From positions 1 to 64,000 of the forward strand of contig DIHL01000055.1 of NCBI GenBank assembly GCA_002420145.1: a stretch of DNA of 64,000 bases. The letters run 5' to 3'. The notes below the pieces were generated by a model that saw only the letters and a list, made by a program, of their open reading frames with translations, had not been told where the DNA came from and ran no database searches. Below are positions 44,625 to 54,007 of the stretch, in pieces. Origin of the DNA: Bacteroidetes bacterium UBA5697 (GTDB taxonomy: Bacteria; Bacteroidota; Bacteroidia; B-17B0; Aurantibacillaceae). Within the stretch, counting starts at the first letter, position 1. Each line of letters begins with the position of its first letter. The position numbers and the translations under genes were made by a program.

Positions 44625-46064
44625 TTATTTCTTTTCCACTTTCACAACAAGTGCTTGAGTGTTAGGGAAAAATTTTACCGCTTTCAATTTTATATCTTTT
44701 TCTTTATAGTAATTTAAATTATAAGGAGGCAACAATAACAAATAATCGAAGTCTTTTAAATGATGGTTGAATATGTACTTTTGATTGGTTTTGTATTCAT
44801 TGATAGACTCTGCATAAAAAGGGGCGTTGGTGTATTGATAATATTTTAAGTAAACAAAATATACCTCAACCGCCAAGCAAACTTTTTTTGCTTTTAAACT
44901 TCCCAGGTATTCAAAATATTGATTGGTATTCATGCAATAAGAATGATCGTAGCCCGATACCAATTTTGCGTTTACACTAAAATTAATCATCAACAATACA
45001 CTTCCTAGATAAAGCAAACTGTTTTTAAGTATAGTTTTAATAGAGATATAATTAAAAAACAGAACGATAACTATCACTATTAATGGATAAAACATCAAGG
45101 CTGTTCTTTCGGTTGGATATAATACATGAAACACCCAATTATTAAATACTACTAAGAACAACATACCCAATAATATTAAACTAGAATAGTAATACAAGTT
45201 ATTAGCATGTCGTTTAAATGTTGCTAATCCATATACACCAGCCAATAATACTAATCCTAGTAAACCATACCCTAACAGGTTTTTAAATAAAGAAGGGATT
45301 GAAAATTGACCATAAATTAATGTATCGATAATACTTCCAAATACAGAAGTTACTAAATCCTCTCCTCCAAAACTCCCAATATCATTAGAACATTCTTTAA
45401 TAAATGCTAACGCTCTGAGTACTAAAAAAACAATGCCTAAGGCATACAAACCATCAATATAAAATTGTTTGTTTTTTAAACAGTCAAATCTGTTTTGAAA
45501 ATAATGTTTATGAAAATAAATCGCAGCAAAGGGCATAAAAAAGTAAAAGAAATTAAAATTGGCAATGGCACTGCAACCAGCAAATAAAAGCGATAAGGAT
45601 ACTATAAATTTCTTATCTGTAGTGGTATAAAAACACAAGCTTAATACCATAAAACATAAAGCAGCCGAATAACCTCTTGCTAAGGTTAAATATTCAATTA
45701 CGTATGGATTTAAAAACAGAATCGAAAAAGCAAAGAGCTTGATAACCAAATTATCTAGTGACTTTATCCAAAGATACCCTACATACAAAAAGATAATCCC
45801 CGACAATAAACTAAACCACCTTAAATGCCAAGCCTTTTCGAAACCTAATAATAAAGAGGCTTTTATCGCTGCAAAGTTAAACCAATGTGTGTTTCCCGAA
45901 CACAAAGTCTCCAACCACCAAAAATGCTTAACATTAAAATACGACCATGCTTCGTCATCTGTTATATCAACAAAGTAAGTTCTTAGTATCAAATACAAAG
46001 ACATGATAATCCATGCCGTAAAAAACAAAAGGTTGAACTTAGACTTGGAGTGGGCAGCTTGCAT
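44625..46064 (-). CDS. Multi-pass membrane glycosyltransferase-like protein (GT39/ArnT-like), copy 2
   Basis: A 479-residue paralogue of the preceding protein, with the same topology and anchor motifs: DDEAWSYFNVKHFWWLETLCSGNTHWFNF in the first loop, LTLARGYSAAL, FKRHANN and YPTERTALMFYPL. The C-terminal soluble tail ends FDYLLLLPPYNLNYYK in both. It is encoded first on the transcript; copy 1 follows after 16 bases. The duplication is old, judging by extensive divergence outside these motifs. A sugar-phosphate-lipid-dependent transfer at the outer face of the inner membrane is inferred from fold. Confidence 0.8.
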   Translation of the reverse strand: MQAAHSKSKFNLLFFTAWIIMSLYLILRTYFVDITDDEAWSYFNVKHFWWLETLCSGNTHWFNFAAIKASLLLGFEKAWHLRWFSLLSGIIFLYVGYLWIKSLDNLVIKLFAFSILFLNPYVIEYLTLARGYSAALCFMVLSLCFYTTTDKKFIVSLSLLFAGCSAIANFNFFYFFMPFAAIYFHKHYFQNRFDCLKNKQFYIDGLYALGIVFLVLRALAFIKECSNDIGSFGGEDLVTSVFGSIIDTLIYGQFSIPSLFKNLLGYGLLGLVLLAGVYGLATFKRHANNLYYYSSLILLGMLFLVVFNNWVFHVLYPTERTALMFYPLIVIVIVLFFNYISIKTILKNSLLYLGSVLLMINFSVNAKLVSGYDHSYCMNTNQYFEYLGSLKAKKVCLAVEVYFVYLKYYQYTNAPFYAESINEYKTNQKYIFNHHLKDFDYLLLLPPYNLNYYKEKDIKLKAVKFFPNTQALVVKVEKK

Positions 46065-46093
46065 GTATTAAATATACTAAACAATTGTAAAAG

Positions 46094-46125
46094 AAAAAGG
46101 CTTCGCATTTCTGCGAAGCCTTTTT
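46094..46125 (-). terminator. Rho-independent terminator of the PPIase operon
   Basis: A perfect 14-bp stem (46094-46107 with 46112-46125) with loop TTTC, framed by A5 and T5. It could work both ways, but the flanking genes are both on the minus strand, so it ends the tatA-to-cyclophilin operon 16 bases beyond the last stop. Confidence 0.94.
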
Positions 46126-46141
46126 AATTTTAATTCTATTC

Positions 46142-47206
46142 TTAGTTTACTTTGATTAATTCTACATCAAATACTAACCAAGAGTTTGGAGGAATAACTG
46201 GAGGGTATCCATTTGCTCCGTAACCTAAGTTAGCTGGGATAATTAATTTAGCTTTTCCACCTGGTTTTAATAATTGTAATCCTTCTGTCCAACCTGGAAT
46301 TACTTGATTTAAACCAAATGTAGCTGGCTGTCCTCTGTCTACTGAACTATCAAACTTGTTACCATTTAATAAATAACCTGAATAGTGAACTGTAACGCTA
46401 CTAGTCGCTTTTGGACTTTCACCTTCTCCTTCTTTCTCAATAATATATCTTAAACCACTTGGAGTTGTTTTAGCAGCACCATACGTTTCGTTTAATACTT
46501 TATCCATTTTTTCTTGCTCTGCTTTAGCTTTAGCTTCTGCTTTAGCGCCAGCATTTGCTTTTTCAAATTCAAACACTTTAGCAGCATCAAACGCTTCTGC
46601 TTCTTTACCTTTACGTAAAATCACTAAATGTTTTAATAAGTCGTTTCCTTTAATTGAATCAACAACAGATTGACCTTGAATAACGTGTCCAAAAACAGTG
46701 TGTTTTCCATCTAACCATTCAGTTTTAACATGAGTGATAAAGAACTGAGAACCATTTGTGCCAGGTCCAGCATTTGCCATAGATAAAATACCAGGGCCAG
46801 TATGTTTTAATGTTTCATCAAACTCATCTCCAAATTTATATCCAGGATCTCCAGTACCTGTTCCAAGTGGGCAACCACCTTGAATCATGAAATTAGGAAT
46901 GACACGGTGAAATTTTAAACTATCATAATAAGCAACGCCATCTGCTTTTGCTGTGTTTTTAATAACACCTTCTGCTAAGCCAACAAAGTTAGCAACCGTC
47001 ATAGGTGTTTTTTTAAACTCTAATGCACAGTATATATCCCCTTTAGCTGTTTCAAATTTGGCATACATGCCATCTGGTTGTTTACTTAAAAATTCTTTAT
47101 CCATTTTACTTAATTTTACTTTTTTAGGTTTTTTAGGTTTATCTTGGTTCGCTACTAATCCTAAGGATACTAGAGCAAATAGAGAAGCTAAAATTATTTT
47201 TTTCAT
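46142..47206 (-). CDS. Cyclophilin-FKBP fused peptidyl-prolyl isomerase, exported
   Basis: This enzyme carries two different proline isomerases in one 354-residue chain. A signal peptide (1-20, ending LVANQ) precedes a cyclophilin domain (about 48-210; FHRVIPNFMIQGG, NGSQFFIT and the tryptophan in TEWLDGKHTVFG). An Ala/Lys/Glu-rich helix follows, then an FKBP domain (about 255-354; VHYSGYLLNGNKFDSSVDRGQPATF, IPGWTEGLQLL, LGYGANGYPPVIPPNS). All FKBP active-site aromatics (Y, F-D, W, Y) are kept. It is the last gene of the operon and probably helps outer-membrane or secreted proteins fold. Confidence 0.95.
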   Translation of the reverse strand: MKKIILASLFALVSLGLVANQDKPKKPKKVKLSKMDKEFLSKQPDGMYAKFETAKGDIYCALEFKKTPMTVANFVGLAEGVIKNTAKADGVAYYDSLKFHRVIPNFMIQGGCPLGTGTGDPGYKFGDEFDETLKHTGPGILSMANAGPGTNGSQFFITHVKTEWLDGKHTVFGHVIQGQSVVDSIKGNDLLKHLVILRKGKEAEAFDAAKVFEFEKANAGAKAEAKAKAEQEKMDKVLNETYGAAKTTPSGLRYIIEKEGEGESPKATSSVTVHYSGYLLNGNKFDSSVDRGQPATFGLNQVIPGWTEGLQLLKPGGKAKLIIPANLGYGANGYPPVIPPNSWLVFDVELIKVN

Positions 47207-47235
47207 TTTTTATTTATTTTATGTTTAATCAAAGA

Positions 47236-48156
47236 TTATTGCATGCCTGGTTGAGCTTGACCCGCTTTAAAATCAATTAATTCTACTTCGAATAACAATG
47301 TAGAATATGGAGGAATTGGTCCGCCACCTCTTGGTCCATACGCTAAAGCTGAAGGAATGATTAATTTTGCTTTACTTCCTTTTGTCATTAATTGAATAGC
47401 CTCTGTCCAACCTGGAATTACTTGGTTTAAAGGGAATGTTGTAGGTTCTCCTCTATCTAATGAACTATCAAATTTAGTTCCGTCTAATAAAGTTCCTGTG
47501 TAATGAACAGTAACAACATCTGTAGCTTTAGGATGATCTTTACCTTTCCCTTTTTGAGTTTCAATAAAAATTAAACCACTCGTTGTTGGAGCATTCGTAA
47601 TTTTATTAGAAGCTAAGTAAGCATCTAATTTAGGTTTTTCGCCCTCTGCTAATTGAGCTATTTCAGCTTCTTGTTTCTTTTGGTTTTCATCTAACTCTTT
47701 CTTAGTCTTAATTTCTACCATTTTAATAGTAATCTGCAACTTATCGCCTGGCTTTGCAAAAGGAGGTAATGCTTGCATTTTATTTGTTTTTAAGAAAAAT
47801 GAATCGGCGCTAATAATAAAAGCTGCGCTATCATTTTTTGCCATCATTGTAAAGGCATCTTCTAAACTTCCTTGAAAAGAAGATTTTGGTAAAATATTAC
47901 GCACTGTTCCAGAACCATCTTCTGAATTCAACTTAGAGTCAAATAAAACTGAATCAGAAGTTGCACGTTTTAAAACATAAACAACTTTATAACTAATTCC
48001 ATCTCCAACAGCTGCTTTAACGCCAGCTTCGTCTTGAGTAAAAAATTGGTAATGTAATCCGTTTTCAGCTTTTGTAAAGCCTTCGAATTCTGATTTGTTA
48101 CAAGATACAAGTCCTACTAATAAAGCAGAACCTAATAACATAGTGATTTTGTTCAT
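47236..48156 (-). CDS. FKBP-type peptidyl-prolyl isomerase lipoprotein, two domains
   Basis: A 306-residue lipoprotein (signal ending GLVSC, Cys19). An N-terminal FKBP-like half (about 25-155) lacks the active residues. A charged helix ([16 protein letters not shown]) leads to a canonical C-terminal FKBP (about 190-295) with [36 protein letters not shown] and [15 protein letters not shown], so catalysis is expected there. The arrangement resembles Mip/FkpA-type chaperone-isomerases in which the N-terminal half binds clients. It lies 5 bases after the 48162-49043 gene and 29 before the cyclophilin fusion. Confidence 0.92.
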   Translation of the reverse strand: MNKITMLLGSALLVGLVSCNKSEFEGFTKAENGLHYQFFTQDEAGVKAAVGDGISYKVVYVLKRATSDSVLFDSKLNSEDGSGTVRNILPKSSFQGSLEDAFTMMAKNDSAAFIISADSFFLKTNKMQALPPFAKPGDKLQITIKMVEIKTKKELDENQKKQEAEIAQLAEGEKPKLDAYLASNKITNAPTTSGLIFIETQKGKGKDHPKATDVVTVHYTGTLLDGTKFDSSLDRGEPTTFPLNQVIPGWTEAIQLMTKGSKAKLIIPSALAYGPRGGGPIPPYSTLLFEVELIDFKAGQAQPGMQ

Positions 48157-48161
48157 TTTTT

Positions 48162-49043
48162 TTATTTTATATCTATTATTTTAATATTGTAAACTAGAGG
48201 TGTATAAGGAGGGATAGAACCATTACTACTTCCTAATTCGCCAAAAGCCAGTCGCGAAGGTACTATTATTTTTGTAGTTTCTCCTTTTTTTAATGAGCCT
48301 ATAACAATATTTAACCCATTAATTAACTGATCTGGAGTTCCGTAAATAAACTCAAGAATTTGTTCTGTTTTTTCTACAGGCTTACCGTCTAAAAATGTGC
48401 CTTGATAGGCAATTTTAATTTTTTTGCCCGCACTTACTTTTTCTGCATTAGTACTTGTTTTATTTAAAACATAAATCCCATTGCCATCAGCTTTCACAAA
48501 CTTGTAATTTTGTAACAAATAACAATCAATAATTTGCAGTTCTTGTAATTCTGTATCTTCTTCCTCATCCTGCCCTGTAGAGGTTCTTTTTAATGACTGA
48601 TATTCTGCTCTTGAAATAATTTGAGTTAAACAAACGTCAAACTTTACCAAAGAATCTTTTGAGCAAAATTCAGGAACAATCGTATCAAAGTATTCTCTAA
48701 AAAGCACTGAAGGTTTTATTAAAAAGGATATACTATCACCTTCTACCAATTTTAAAAAGTGATTGACACAAGAACCCTTTATATTATTAGAACCCAAAGA
48801 AATAAATAAGCCATTAGAGGCATCGTGTTTAGTATCCCAAAACACAGAATCGGACTGTGTTTTCATAACGGCCTCCAAAACCACTACGCTTTCTGGTAAA
48901 GGACTCTCATTTCCATCGCCAATTGCTAAAAGTTTATAGTAATATCCACTTATATCTCTTGTGTAGCCTTCCAACTGATTATCTCTACTGCAAGATATTG
49001 CCAAAACCAGCACCAACAGAAGTAGTTTTATCTTCTTAAACAT
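48162..49043 (-). CDS. FKBP-fold lipoprotein, probably inactive as an isomerase
   Basis: A 293-residue lipoprotein (signal ending LAISC) with the same two-domain plan as the following gene. In its C-terminal FKBP module the catalytic residues are lost: the FD pair after the first strand is VE ([10 protein letters not shown]), the central tryptophan is leucine (INGLNIVIG), and the flap tyrosine is phenylalanine ([17 protein letters not shown]). It is therefore likely a binding or chaperone version. Gaps are 5 and 6 bases to its neighbours, so it is firmly part of the operon. Confidence 0.85.
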   Translation of the reverse strand: MFKKIKLLLLVLVLAISCSRDNQLEGYTRDISGYYYKLLAIGDGNESPLPESVVVLEAVMKTQSDSVFWDTKHDASNGLFISLGSNNIKGSCVNHFLKLVEGDSISFLIKPSVLFREYFDTIVPEFCSKDSLVKFDVCLTQIISRAEYQSLKRTSTGQDEEEDTELQELQIIDCYLLQNYKFVKADGNGIYVLNKTSTNAEKVSAGKKIKIAYQGTFLDGKPVEKTEQILEFIYGTPDQLINGLNIVIGSLKKGETTKIIVPSRLAFGELGSSNGSIPPYTPLVYNIKIIDIK

Positions 49044-49049
49044 ACTTTA

Positions 49050-49616
49050 TTAATTAGATTGGGTTTTGGTAACCGATAAAATCTCAATATCATAAACAAT
49101 AGGAGATTGAGGTGGTATTTTTTTAGAATCACCCAACAAACCATGAGCTAAGTGAGAAGGAATTAAAATCAAGGCTTTGTCTCCAGATTTAAGAAACAAT
49201 AACGCTTTATGTAATCCATTTTCGATGTTTTCCATTCCAACTCTAAATTCTTTAGAGCCATCTGTTTTAGAAGAATAACACTCCGTTCCGTCTAACAAAG
49301 AAACGGTATAGTTAATTTTAACAATATCATCGTTTTTAATAGAATCTCCTTTTGTAGAAGCTTTATAAACATAATAACGAATACCACTAGTTGTTTTCAC
49401 AAAAGTCATTTGATGAGATTTTTGATAATAATCCATCTCATCATTTTCTTTGACAACAACTTGTTGGTTAGCTTTTACAAACTGCTGCTTTACTTTTTCG
49501 TGATTAAATTCATTCCCGTCTTGTTTCTCTGTTTTTGTACCACAAGAAGACAAAAAGACAAAAAGACCTGTTACGCAAAGAAACAAGCCTCTATTTATAA
49601 AATTCTTAACGCCCAT
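49050..49616 (-). CDS. gldI: GldI-like FKBP-fold gliding-motility lipoprotein
   Basis: A 188-residue lipoprotein (signal ending LSSC) with one FKBP domain in its second half (INYTVSLLDGTECYSS, GLHKALLFLKSGDKALILIPSHLAHGLLGDSKKIPPQSP). The layout, length, YYQKSHQMTFVKTTSGIRYYVYK lead-in and DGTxxYSS match GldI, a lipoprotein required for gliding motility in Flavobacterium. Like GldI it lacks the canonical active-site set (CY for FD, H for flap Y). It follows tatA by 9 bases and precedes the next FKBP gene by 6. Identity as GldI rather than a generic FKBP is probable, not certain. Confidence 0.75.
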   Translation of the reverse strand: MGVKNFINRGLFLCVTGLFVFLSSCGTKTEKQDGNEFNHEKVKQQFVKANQQVVVKENDEMDYYQKSHQMTFVKTTSGIRYYVYKASTKGDSIKNDDIVKINYTVSLLDGTECYSSKTDGSKEFRVGMENIENGLHKALLFLKSGDKALILIPSHLAHGLLGDSKKIPPQSPIVYDIEILSVTKTQSN

Positions 49617-49625
49617 GAAAATCGT

Positions 49626-49886
49626 TTACTTATTATCGGAAAGTGTATCTACCTCTTTCTTCACTTCCTGAATATGTTCCTGGATAGTGTTTGTTATCCC
49701 TCCAGTTCCTTGCATGACATCTTTTTGAACACCATTAGCAGCATCTTTAAATTCTCTGATGCCTTTACCTAAGGCTTTAGCAATATTTGGCACGCCTTTC
49801 CCACCAAACATTAACAAAATAACAAGAAGTATTAAAACAACCTCTCCGCCACCTAAATTTAAAAATAAAACAAATAGAGAATTCAT
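49626..49886 (-). CDS. tatA: Twin-arginine translocase subunit TatA
   Basis: An 86-residue TatA/B-family protein that oligomerises to form the Tat conduit for folded proteins. It has one N-terminal helix (GGGEVVLILLVILLMFGGKGVPNI), the hinge with FGG and the amphipathic helix IAKALGKGIREFKDAANG, followed by an acidic tail. The upstream frame could begin at GTG 49901, but ATG 49886 gives the normal short periplasmic N-terminus. It leads the operon of PPIase genes. TatC is not in the window. TATTTTTG (49898-49891, minus strand) ends 4 bases before the ATG, a possible -7 box. Confidence 0.93.
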   Translation of the reverse strand: MNSLFVLFLNLGGGEVVLILLVILLMFGGKGVPNIAKALGKGIREFKDAANGVQKDVMQGTGGITNTIQEHIQEVKKEVDTLSDNK

Positions 49887-49987
49887 GATGCAAAAATACA
49901 CATTAAGAATCTAATAATTAGCAGAATTTAATAGACGATTGGTGATTTTTTGTTAACCAATAATGTGAGAATTAATAATAAATGTTA

Positions 49988-49995
49988 TATTTTTG
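49988..49995 (+). promoter_or_regulatory. Predicted -7 box for the T9SS cargo gene
   Basis: TATTTTTG matches TAnnTTTG, 24 bases before the ATG at 50020, and TGTG at 49963-49966 is a three-of-four match to the -33 TTTG with 21-base spacing. Confidence 0.42.
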
Positions 49996-50019
49996 TAGAA
50001 AATCTGAATTAAAATCAAA

Positions 50020-53000
50020 ATGGGAAAAATTTACTCAAAAATCAAGGTAATTATATTCGTACTTGTCGTTTTAGGATCAAACTTACTAAAAGCACAAGTA
50101 GATGTATCTACAGGCGGTCCAGCAACTACTTATACCAATGTAAGTTCTGCTTTTGCTGCAATTAATGCCGGTACTCATACAGGCATGATTAACATTTTAA
50201 TAACAGGTAATACAACAGAACCTACAACTCCAACAGCATTAGAAGCTAGTGGTGTAGGTCTAGCAAATTACTCATCTATCAAATTAAGTCCATCGGTTAC
50301 TGCTACTATATCAGGAGCTCCTGTTTCTGGAAGATGTGTTATTGAAATAAATGGAGCTGATAGCGTTATGATTGATGGTGATATTTCTGGAGGAATAATA
50401 AATAGAGATTTAACTATTATAAACTCTAATTTGCCAACGGTAACATTAACATCTGTTATACGTTTAATAGGAACTACAACTGCACCTGCATTAGGATGTA
50501 GAAATAACACCATTAAAAATTGCATCATCACTGGAAACGTAGACCCTACATCTACTTCTCCCGTTACTAGCATTGCAGGTATTTTAGCTGGCGGAGGAAC
50601 AGGAGCAACAATCACTAGTATTACAACGGGCGGTAATAATTTTGATAAATTATTAATTGAAAACAATGAAGTTAAAAAATCGTATTACGGGGTTTTAATT
50701 ACTGGTGGAACTACTTCTACTGTTTGTACAGATTCGCTAGTAATTAGAAAAAATTTAATAGGCTCTACCGATACTTCTCAATATAATCTTTTTAGAGGAA
50801 TTTATCTTTCAAATTGTTTAGGCGCTAAGATATATGACAATACTGTTTTTAATCAAAAACCTTTAAACGCAACCACTATTGCTGGTATTGAAATTCTGGG
50901 TTCAGCAGCCGTTGCCTCAAACGACTCTATCGTCAGAAACTTTATCTACGGCATTCACATGCCTAGCTCTTCTGGATTTGGAGCTTATGGTATCAATATC
51001 GCATCAGGAACTAACCATACTATATTGAACAATGTGGTTTATGATATTAGAACTACAAACTATAGCTCTACAAGTACAACATTTAATGCATTTGGAATAC
51101 GAATTGCTAGTGGTACTGGACATAAAATTTATTACAATAGTGTTAATATGTTCGGAAATAACACAGGTACAAATACAACCTGCGCATCAGCAGCTTTAGT
51201 TGTAACGTCTGGTCTATCTACTAGTCTTGACATCAAAAATAATATTTTTAATAATAAAATGACATCAACAGCTACAACTAAACGTTTTTATGCCGTTTGG
51301 TTTCCTGCTAGCTACAATTTCACATCAACAAATCTGGATAATAATGCGTACATGGTTTTAGGGCCTGCTACAAGTCATTATGTTGGCACTATTGGTGCAG
51401 CTACACAAATTACACTAGCTGATTGGAAAACATTTTCTCAATTTACAAATCCAGCTAATGATATAAACTCTGTTCCTCCTGCAAATGGAGCAGCTCCTTT
51501 TATCGCTGATAACAATTTAAATATTGCTAATAATACTTTAACTTTAATAGAATCAGGTGCAACTATTTTACCAGCACTTGGATTACCTAATACAGATGTA
51601 TTATTAAATGCAAGACCAATGACTGGAATTAACCCTAATACTAACCCAGATATGGGAGCATATGAGTTTGACGGTATTAATGGTTTTATTGATGTTGGTG
51701 TATCTGCCATATTAAAACCATTAGATAATGGTTCGAAATGTTTTAATGGAACGGATACCATTAAACTACAAATAAAAAACAATCACACTGCTACTCATGA
51801 TATATCTGTAAGAAACATTCCAGTTAAAGTTATTGTGAGTGGGCCCAATCCACAAACTTATACTTTAGCACTTACATCTGGAACATTAGCTGGTGGAGCT
51901 ACTTTAGATACAACCATTACTTTAAGCTATGACATGTCAAAAACTGGCACATACAAATTTAAAGCATTTACAGAGTTGCCATTTGATGCTGGAACGGCTA
52001 ACGATACAACTATTCTTACGATAATCAAGAAACCAATTTTTACAATCTCTGCAACTCCAAATGATTCAGTGTGCAGGGGCACTGCTGTGCAATTGCAAGT
52101 TAATACAAATACAACAAATGCTGTAGGAACAGGATCTATTGTTAATACAGCAACAGGCTATCCTGCACCATATGGTAATTGGTATGAAGGAGCTAGACAT
52201 CAGTTTTTGTTTTTAGCCTCTGAACTTTCTGCATCAGGTTTAGTAGCTGGAAATATTAATTCTATTAGTTTTAATGCTACTAACTTAAACGGAACAGATC
52301 CATTAATTAATTATAATGTTGCCATATCTACAACCACATTGATTAGTTTATCAGCTATTCAAACAACAGGCTTCACAACCTACTTTAACACTCCTAGCTA
52401 TACTCCAGTTGTTGGCACAAATCTACATACATTCTCTACACCTTTTGTTTGGGATGGAGTTTCAAATATTATTATTGAAACTTGTTTTAATAATACCCCT
52501 AATGGATTTACAAACAATGTTTCTGTTTCTCAATCTACAACTCCATTTGTATCTTCAATATGGTACAGAAATGATGGAGATCCAAGTGTATGTTCTAGCA
52601 CAACTGTAAGTGGCTCAATGTCACAACGTCCAAATGTGAATTTTGGTCAACCTTCTTCGTTATCATATAACTGGGGGCCAGCTAGTGGATTATCTGCCAC
52701 TAATATTTCAAACCCATTAGTTGCTTCTTTAAATAATACTTCTGTTTATACAGTTACTTTAACTAATAACACGTCTGGGTGTTCAGCTAAGGATACTATT
52801 CATCTATTTGTAAAACCTACGCCTTCTCCAAACTTAGGAAATGATTCCTTATTCTGTTCGTTACCTGTTACTATTAACGCTAATACAGCAGCTAGTAATT
52901 ATTTATGGAACACTGGTTATACTGGATCAAGTTTAAATGTTACTTCTCCTGGAAAATATTGGGTGAGAGCTACTAATACAAATGGTTGTGTGGCTGCCGA

Positions 53001-53748
53001 TACAATGCTTGTAACATTAGGTTATCCTCCAGTGGTAACATTAGGTGCTGATACGGCTTATTGTCAAGGTGGTACAATTAAATTATATGCAGGTTATGGT
53101 ATCGGTAATGTATACCAATGGAATACAGGAGCAACAACATCTTCTATTACAGTTGGCACAACAGGAACTTACTCTGTTGTTGTTACAAATACACTTGGTT
53201 GTAAAGCATCTGATACTATAAATGTAACCTCTAAACCTCTTCCAAGTGTTTCACTAGTATTTGGTGGCCAAACATCATTTTGCCCAACTGATTTAACAGG
53301 AAGACCATTAACAGAGGGAACTCCTACTGGTGGAACTTATATTGGTGGTGGTGTAACAGGAAATACGTTCTATCCAAATCAAGCAACTCAAGGAACACAT
53401 GTTATTATTTATAGTTACACTGGAGCTAATGGTTGTTCAAATACAGCAAAAGATACCTTAAAAGTAAATGCTTGTGTTGGAGTGGAAGAATTAACAGATA
53501 ACATAGGATTAAATGTATATCCAAATCCTAATTCAGGTATTTTTACTTTAGAGTTAAATTCAAGTTCAGATGTTGATGGACATGTACATCTTATGTCGAT
53601 AGATGGTAAATTGATTTATACTGAGGCTATTTCTGGAAACGGTTTAATTACAAAATCAATCAATATTTCTGAGTTAGCTGATGGAATCTACTATTTAAGA
53701 ATAGAAACAAAAACCGCTGTAAAAACTTTCAAAGTTTTAAAGCAATAA
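50020..53748 (+). CDS. Large secreted T9SS cargo with beta-helix and type A sorting domain
   Basis: This 1242-residue exported protein has a signal peptide (about 1-25, ending LLKAQ). A right-handed beta-helix (about 60-440) follows, with repeated N-rich turns such as VMIDGDISGGIINRDLTIIN and GIYLSNCLGAKIYDN. Further beta/Ig-like modules (about 555-1150) are rich in T, S, N and P, including repeats of the type CQGGTIKLYAGYG ... YQWNTGATTSSITV. The last 75 residues form a type A T9SS sorting domain (VYPNPNSGIFTLELN ... ISELADGIYYLRIETKTAVKTFKVLKQ). It is therefore exported by the GldKLMN-dependent system and anchored or released at the surface. Its ligand is unknown; adhesion or polysaccharide binding is possible. 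Confidence 0.9.
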   Translation: MGKIYSKIKVIIFVLVVLGSNLLKAQVDVSTGGPATTYTNVSSAFAAINAGTHTGMINILITGNTTEPTTPTALEASGVGLANYSSIKLSPSVTATISGAPVSGRCVIEINGADSVMIDGDISGGIINRDLTIINSNLPTVTLTSVIRLIGTTTAPALGCRNNTIKNCIITGNVDPTSTSPVTSIAGILAGGGTGATITSITTGGNNFDKLLIENNEVKKSYYGVLITGGTTSTVCTDSLVIRKNLIGSTDTSQYNLFRGIYLSNCLGAKIYDNTVFNQKPLNATTIAGIEILGSAAVASNDSIVRNFIYGIHMPSSSGFGAYGINIASGTNHTILNNVVYDIRTTNYSSTSTTFNAFGIRIASGTGHKIYYNSVNMFGNNTGTNTTCASAALVVTSGLSTSLDIKNNIFNNKMTSTATTKRFYAVWFPASYNFTSTNLDNNAYMVLGPATSHYVGTIGAATQITLADWKTFSQFTNPANDINSVPPANGAAPFIADNNLNIANNTLTLIESGATILPALGLPNTDVLLNARPMTGINPNTNPDMGAYEFDGINGFIDVGVSAILKPLDNGSKCFNGTDTIKLQIKNNHTATHDISVRNIPVKVIVSGPNPQTYTLALTSGTLAGGATLDTTITLSYDMSKTGTYKFKAFTELPFDAGTANDTTILTIIKKPIFTISATPNDSVCRGTAVQLQVNTNTTNAVGTGSIVNTATGYPAPYGNWYEGARHQFLFLASELSASGLVAGNINSISFNATNLNGTDPLINYNVAISTTTLISLSAIQTTGFTTYFNTPSYTPVVGTNLHTFSTPFVWDGVSNIIIETCFNNTPNGFTNNVSVSQSTTPFVSSIWYRNDGDPSVCSSTTVSGSMSQRPNVNFGQPSSLSYNWGPASGLSATNISNPLVASLNNTSVYTVTLTNNTSGCSAKDTIHLFVKPTPSPNLGNDSLFCSLPVTINANTAASNYLWNTGYTGSSLNVTSPGKYWVRATNTNGCVAADTMLVTLGYPPVVTLGADTAYCQGGTIKLYAGYGIGNVYQWNTGATTSSITVGTTGTYSVVVTNTLGCKASDTINVTSKPLPSVSLVFGGQTSFCPTDLTGRPLTEGTPTGGTYIGGGVTGNTFYPNQATQGTHVIIYSYTGANGCSNTAKDTLKVNACVGVEELTDNIGLNVYPNPNSGIFTLELNSSSDVDGHVHLMSIDGKLIYTEAISGNGLITKSINISELADGIYYLRIETKTAVKTFKVLKQ

Positions 53749-53770
53749 ATATTTAAAAACAAAATGTTTA

Positions 53771-53802
53771 AAACGTCTCGAAAATTTCGGGACGTTTTTT
53801 TT
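53771..53802 (+). terminator. Rho-independent terminator of the T9SS cargo gene
   Basis: AAACGTC and GACGTTT pair with an inner CGAAA/TTTCG stem, one G-T pair, and are followed by T8. It lies 23 bases after the stop at 53748. Confidence 0.93.
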
Positions 53803-53882
53803 GTGATTTAAAATTTAATCTTTTTATTTACAACGGATTAAATGAAAAACAACCTTTACATAAAATCTAAGTGTAAACGTAA

Positions 53883-53896
53883 GGCTCGCCCGAGCC
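53883..53896. repeat. Short GC-rich palindrome in the gap before lysC
   Basis: GGCTCG and CGAGCC are perfectly inverted around CC. It lies about 110 bases upstream of the lysC start, with no T-tract. A second small hairpin, CTGCT-AAA-AGCAG, sits at 53976-53988, 20 bases before the ATG. The rest of this 259-base gap (53749-54007) shows only the terminator. Confidence 0.35.
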
Positions 53897-54007
53897 ATAT
53901 TTAATTTCGTGTGCCAGAATCAGGGATTGATTCACATACATTCAAAAAATCAATAAAACATTACTACATTTAAATCTGCTAAAAGCAGTCAATAAAAATT
54001 ATATACA

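Noticed and set aside
49410..49772. 120-residue open frame on the plus strand
   Set aside because: It lies wholly antisense to the GldI-like gene and tatA, which have clear family motifs; composition is that of a shadow frame.
53883..53896. GC palindrome as a second terminator or riboswitch for lysC
   Set aside because: The stem is only 6 bp with no T-tract, and the leader shows no lysine-riboswitch features such as a multi-helix junction.
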